Source: DATBMY01 sp036554605 | GTDB lineage: Bacteria; Acidobacteriota; Blastocatellia; UBA7656 | Reading direction: 5' to 3' | DNA: 7,338 nucleotides | Assembly (NCBI GenBank): GCA_036554605.1 | Contig: DATBMY010000273.1 | Location: forward strand, 1-7,338 | In this document: positions 6,163 through 7,338 of the stretch, one piece after another | Position numbering within the stretch: position 1 is the first letter of the stretch | Layout: the number at the start of each line of letters is the position of its first letter | Program-made: the position numbers and the translations under genes | Notes under the pieces: model-generated | What the model saw: the letters and a program-made list of their open reading frames with translations, nothing else | The model's database searches: none | Told to the model about the DNA's origin: nothing

Positions 6163-7338
6163 TGGCTCCCGTCCCGGCCGATCCCGGCTTCTTGATTACC
6201 TCGGGCGGCGCCTGCGGCATTTCAAGAGGGTGCGACAGGATCAGCCTTATGCCGTCGAGATCTTTCGTCAAGGTCACTTCAAGCTTCTCCGAGCGCATTG
6301 GCTGCCGCTTTGCGGCGCGGGCCGCATCGAGCCTCTCGACAGCATTGACTTCGCAGATATTCTGATTGAAACCATGTATGGTAAAGCGGCCCTGCTCGTC
6401 TGCCCGGCCGCCGGTCACCCAATTACTAGCCCGGTGAGCGCCGGGAGTCTCCTTGAATTTGAGCCAGAGTTCCGCGCCCGGCGCCGGCTGCCCGTCGAGG
6501 TAGACTACAATCCCCTGGATCAGGCTGATCGTTATTTCCGCCGGGAGGGTAAATTGATACCCGTCAATCACCTCTGAGGTTGCAAAGACTATCGCACGGG
6601 CTTCAGCTCGCTTATAGCTTCCCGGATAATAGTAACGCTTCTTCTGCTCGCCGCCTTTCTTGCCAGCCGACATCACCTCTACATAAAGGACGTAGCGGCC
6701 GGATGGTATACCCTCTATGTTAAATTCTCCGTCGCCCTCTACGAGGTCCAAACCTATCTCTTTGTCATCGGCGGCCGAGGCGAGAACGAGCCTCGCCGGG
6801 GCAGTTCGCCCGGATTTATCAACCAGGCGGCCTGACAGGCGGTTGCTTCCTTCGGGATTATCAGAGACCGATTGAGCATGCAAGATAGCCCCGGCAGCGG
6901 CGAGCGGAATTGTTAACGTGATAAATGCGAAGATGGTAGCTTTACGGCGGAACATCCTGCGCAGCCACCCTGAGAACCATCTCAGGGCTGTTCGAAAAAA
7001 GCCGTGCTTCGGCGGCGGCTCGTGCGCTTCGGTCTTTGCTTCCGCTTCGATGGCGGTAAAGAACTGCGTAGCCATCATCTTGGCCGCGCCCTGTATCATT
7101 CGCTGCCCGACGCTGGCTATGGTGCCGCCCACCTGCACGTCGCCTTTATAGCTGACGACCGTAACGCCGTCGTGCTCCTCAAGGTCAAGCTCGCCCGCGC
7201 CTTTCAAAAACCCCGGCTGCCCTGTGCCGTCGACGATCATTTTATAATGCGACGGCGGCCGCACGTCTTCGAGCCGCACGTTGCCGGTAAATACTCCCTT
7301 GATCGAGCCGACTCCCGCGCGCATCGTCGTCGAATAAG
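6146..7338 (-). CDS. CoxG/SRPBCC domain fused to membrane helix and carboxypeptidase-regulatory-like domains (5' end outside window)
   Basis: The frame is open to the right edge (codons for Y-S-T-T precede the Met at 7324), so the start lies outside. Numbering from that Met: residues 1-93 match the C-terminal two thirds of CoxG proteins (G-V-G-S-I-K-G-V-F-T-G, then Q-V-G-G, then Q-G-A-A-K-M-M-A and Q-F-F). CoxG is associated with aerobic CO dehydrogenase and related molybdenum hydroxylases at the membrane. Residues 108-128 are basic and aromatic, like CoxG membrane tails. A hydrophobic helix (129-147) ends in a signal-peptidase-like L-H-A-Q. Residues about 162-260 resemble a carboxypeptidase-regulatory-like fold (L-S-G-R-L-V-D, G-E-F-N-I-E-G-I-P-S-G-R-Y, and Y-Y-Y-P-G-S). 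A second such segment is about 264-330. The expected topology is CoxG inside, beta domains outside. The last residues and TGA come from an intergenic-type repeat. The fusion is unusual; two genes merged by mutation is the alternative. Confidence 0.75.
   Translation of the reverse strand, partial: YSTTMRAGVGSIKGVFTGNVRLEDVRPPSHYKMIVDGTGQPGFLKGAGELDLEEHDGVTVVSYKGDVQVGGTIASVGQRMIQGAAKMMATQFFTAIEAEAKTEAHEPPPKHGFFRTALRWFSGWLRRMFRRKATIFAFITLTIPLAAAGAILHAQSVSDNPEGSNRLSGRLVDKSGRTAPARLVLASAADDKEIGLDLVEGDGEFNIEGIPSGRYVLYVEVMSAGKKGGEQKKRYYYPGSYKRAEARAIVFATSEVIDGYQFTLPAEITISLIQGIVVYLDGQPAPGAELWLKFKETPGAHRASNWVTGGRADEQGRFTIHGFNQNICEVNAVERLDAARAAKRQPMRSEKLEVTLTKDLDGIRLILSHPLEMPQAPPEVIKKPGSAGTGARDQGN

Noticed and set aside
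6131..6577. Plus-strand open frame opposite the CoxG fusion 3' end
   Set aside because: It begins in the repeat region and is antisense to a frame with recognisable domains; it has no motifs of its own.

Overview
The window looks like chromosomal DNA of a high-GC soil or environmental bacterium, most likely an acidobacterium (possibly Blastocatellia). This is inferred from gene content: a Ser/Thr kinase with a transmembrane segment and C-terminal TPRs of the type abundant in that phylum, a protein with carboxypeptidase-regulatory-like beta domains, and a CoxG-like domain. The host genes also use the Ile codon ATA unusually often for GC-rich DNA. The phylum assignment is an inference, not a proven identification.

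Layout: (1) 1-208 is the 3' end of an IS1-family transposase gene, cut by the window edge on the left; its own right terminus is not visible. (2) 209-1622 is a complete 1414-bp insertion sequence resembling the ISKra4 family (ISMich2-like layout). It has 23-bp terminal inverted repeats matching at 22 positions. Its transposase is split over two reading frames joined at a run of eight A's. No target-site duplication is visible. (3) 1666-4479 encodes a 937-residue transmembrane Ser/Thr protein kinase with a TPR sensor region, starting only 43 bp beyond the IS end. (4) 4582-6024 encodes a complete NAD-type aldehyde dehydrogenase, preceded by a 14-bp perfect palindrome that overlaps its ribosome-binding site. 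(5) 6025-6145 is a convergent intergenic region made almost entirely of repeats: a G-rich 7-bp tandem array, an AT-rich ATTTGA-type array, and GGGATCAGGG inverted arms. (6) 6146-7338, minus strand, is the 3' part of a gene whose N-terminal side is a CoxG/SRPBCC domain, followed by a membrane-spanning or signal-like helix and carboxypeptidase-regulatory-like beta-sandwich sequence.

The first 1.6 kb is a mobile-element landing zone; the rest looks like stable chromosome. The kinase and aldehyde dehydrogenase point the same way but are separated by 102 bp with a possible promoter, so they need not be one operon. The fusion gene converges on them. No functional pathway linking the three host genes can be read from the sequence. 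I see no defence system, CRISPR array, tRNA or rRNA. The most unusual items are the CoxG fusion, the composite intergenic repeat and the A8 frameshift in the IS.
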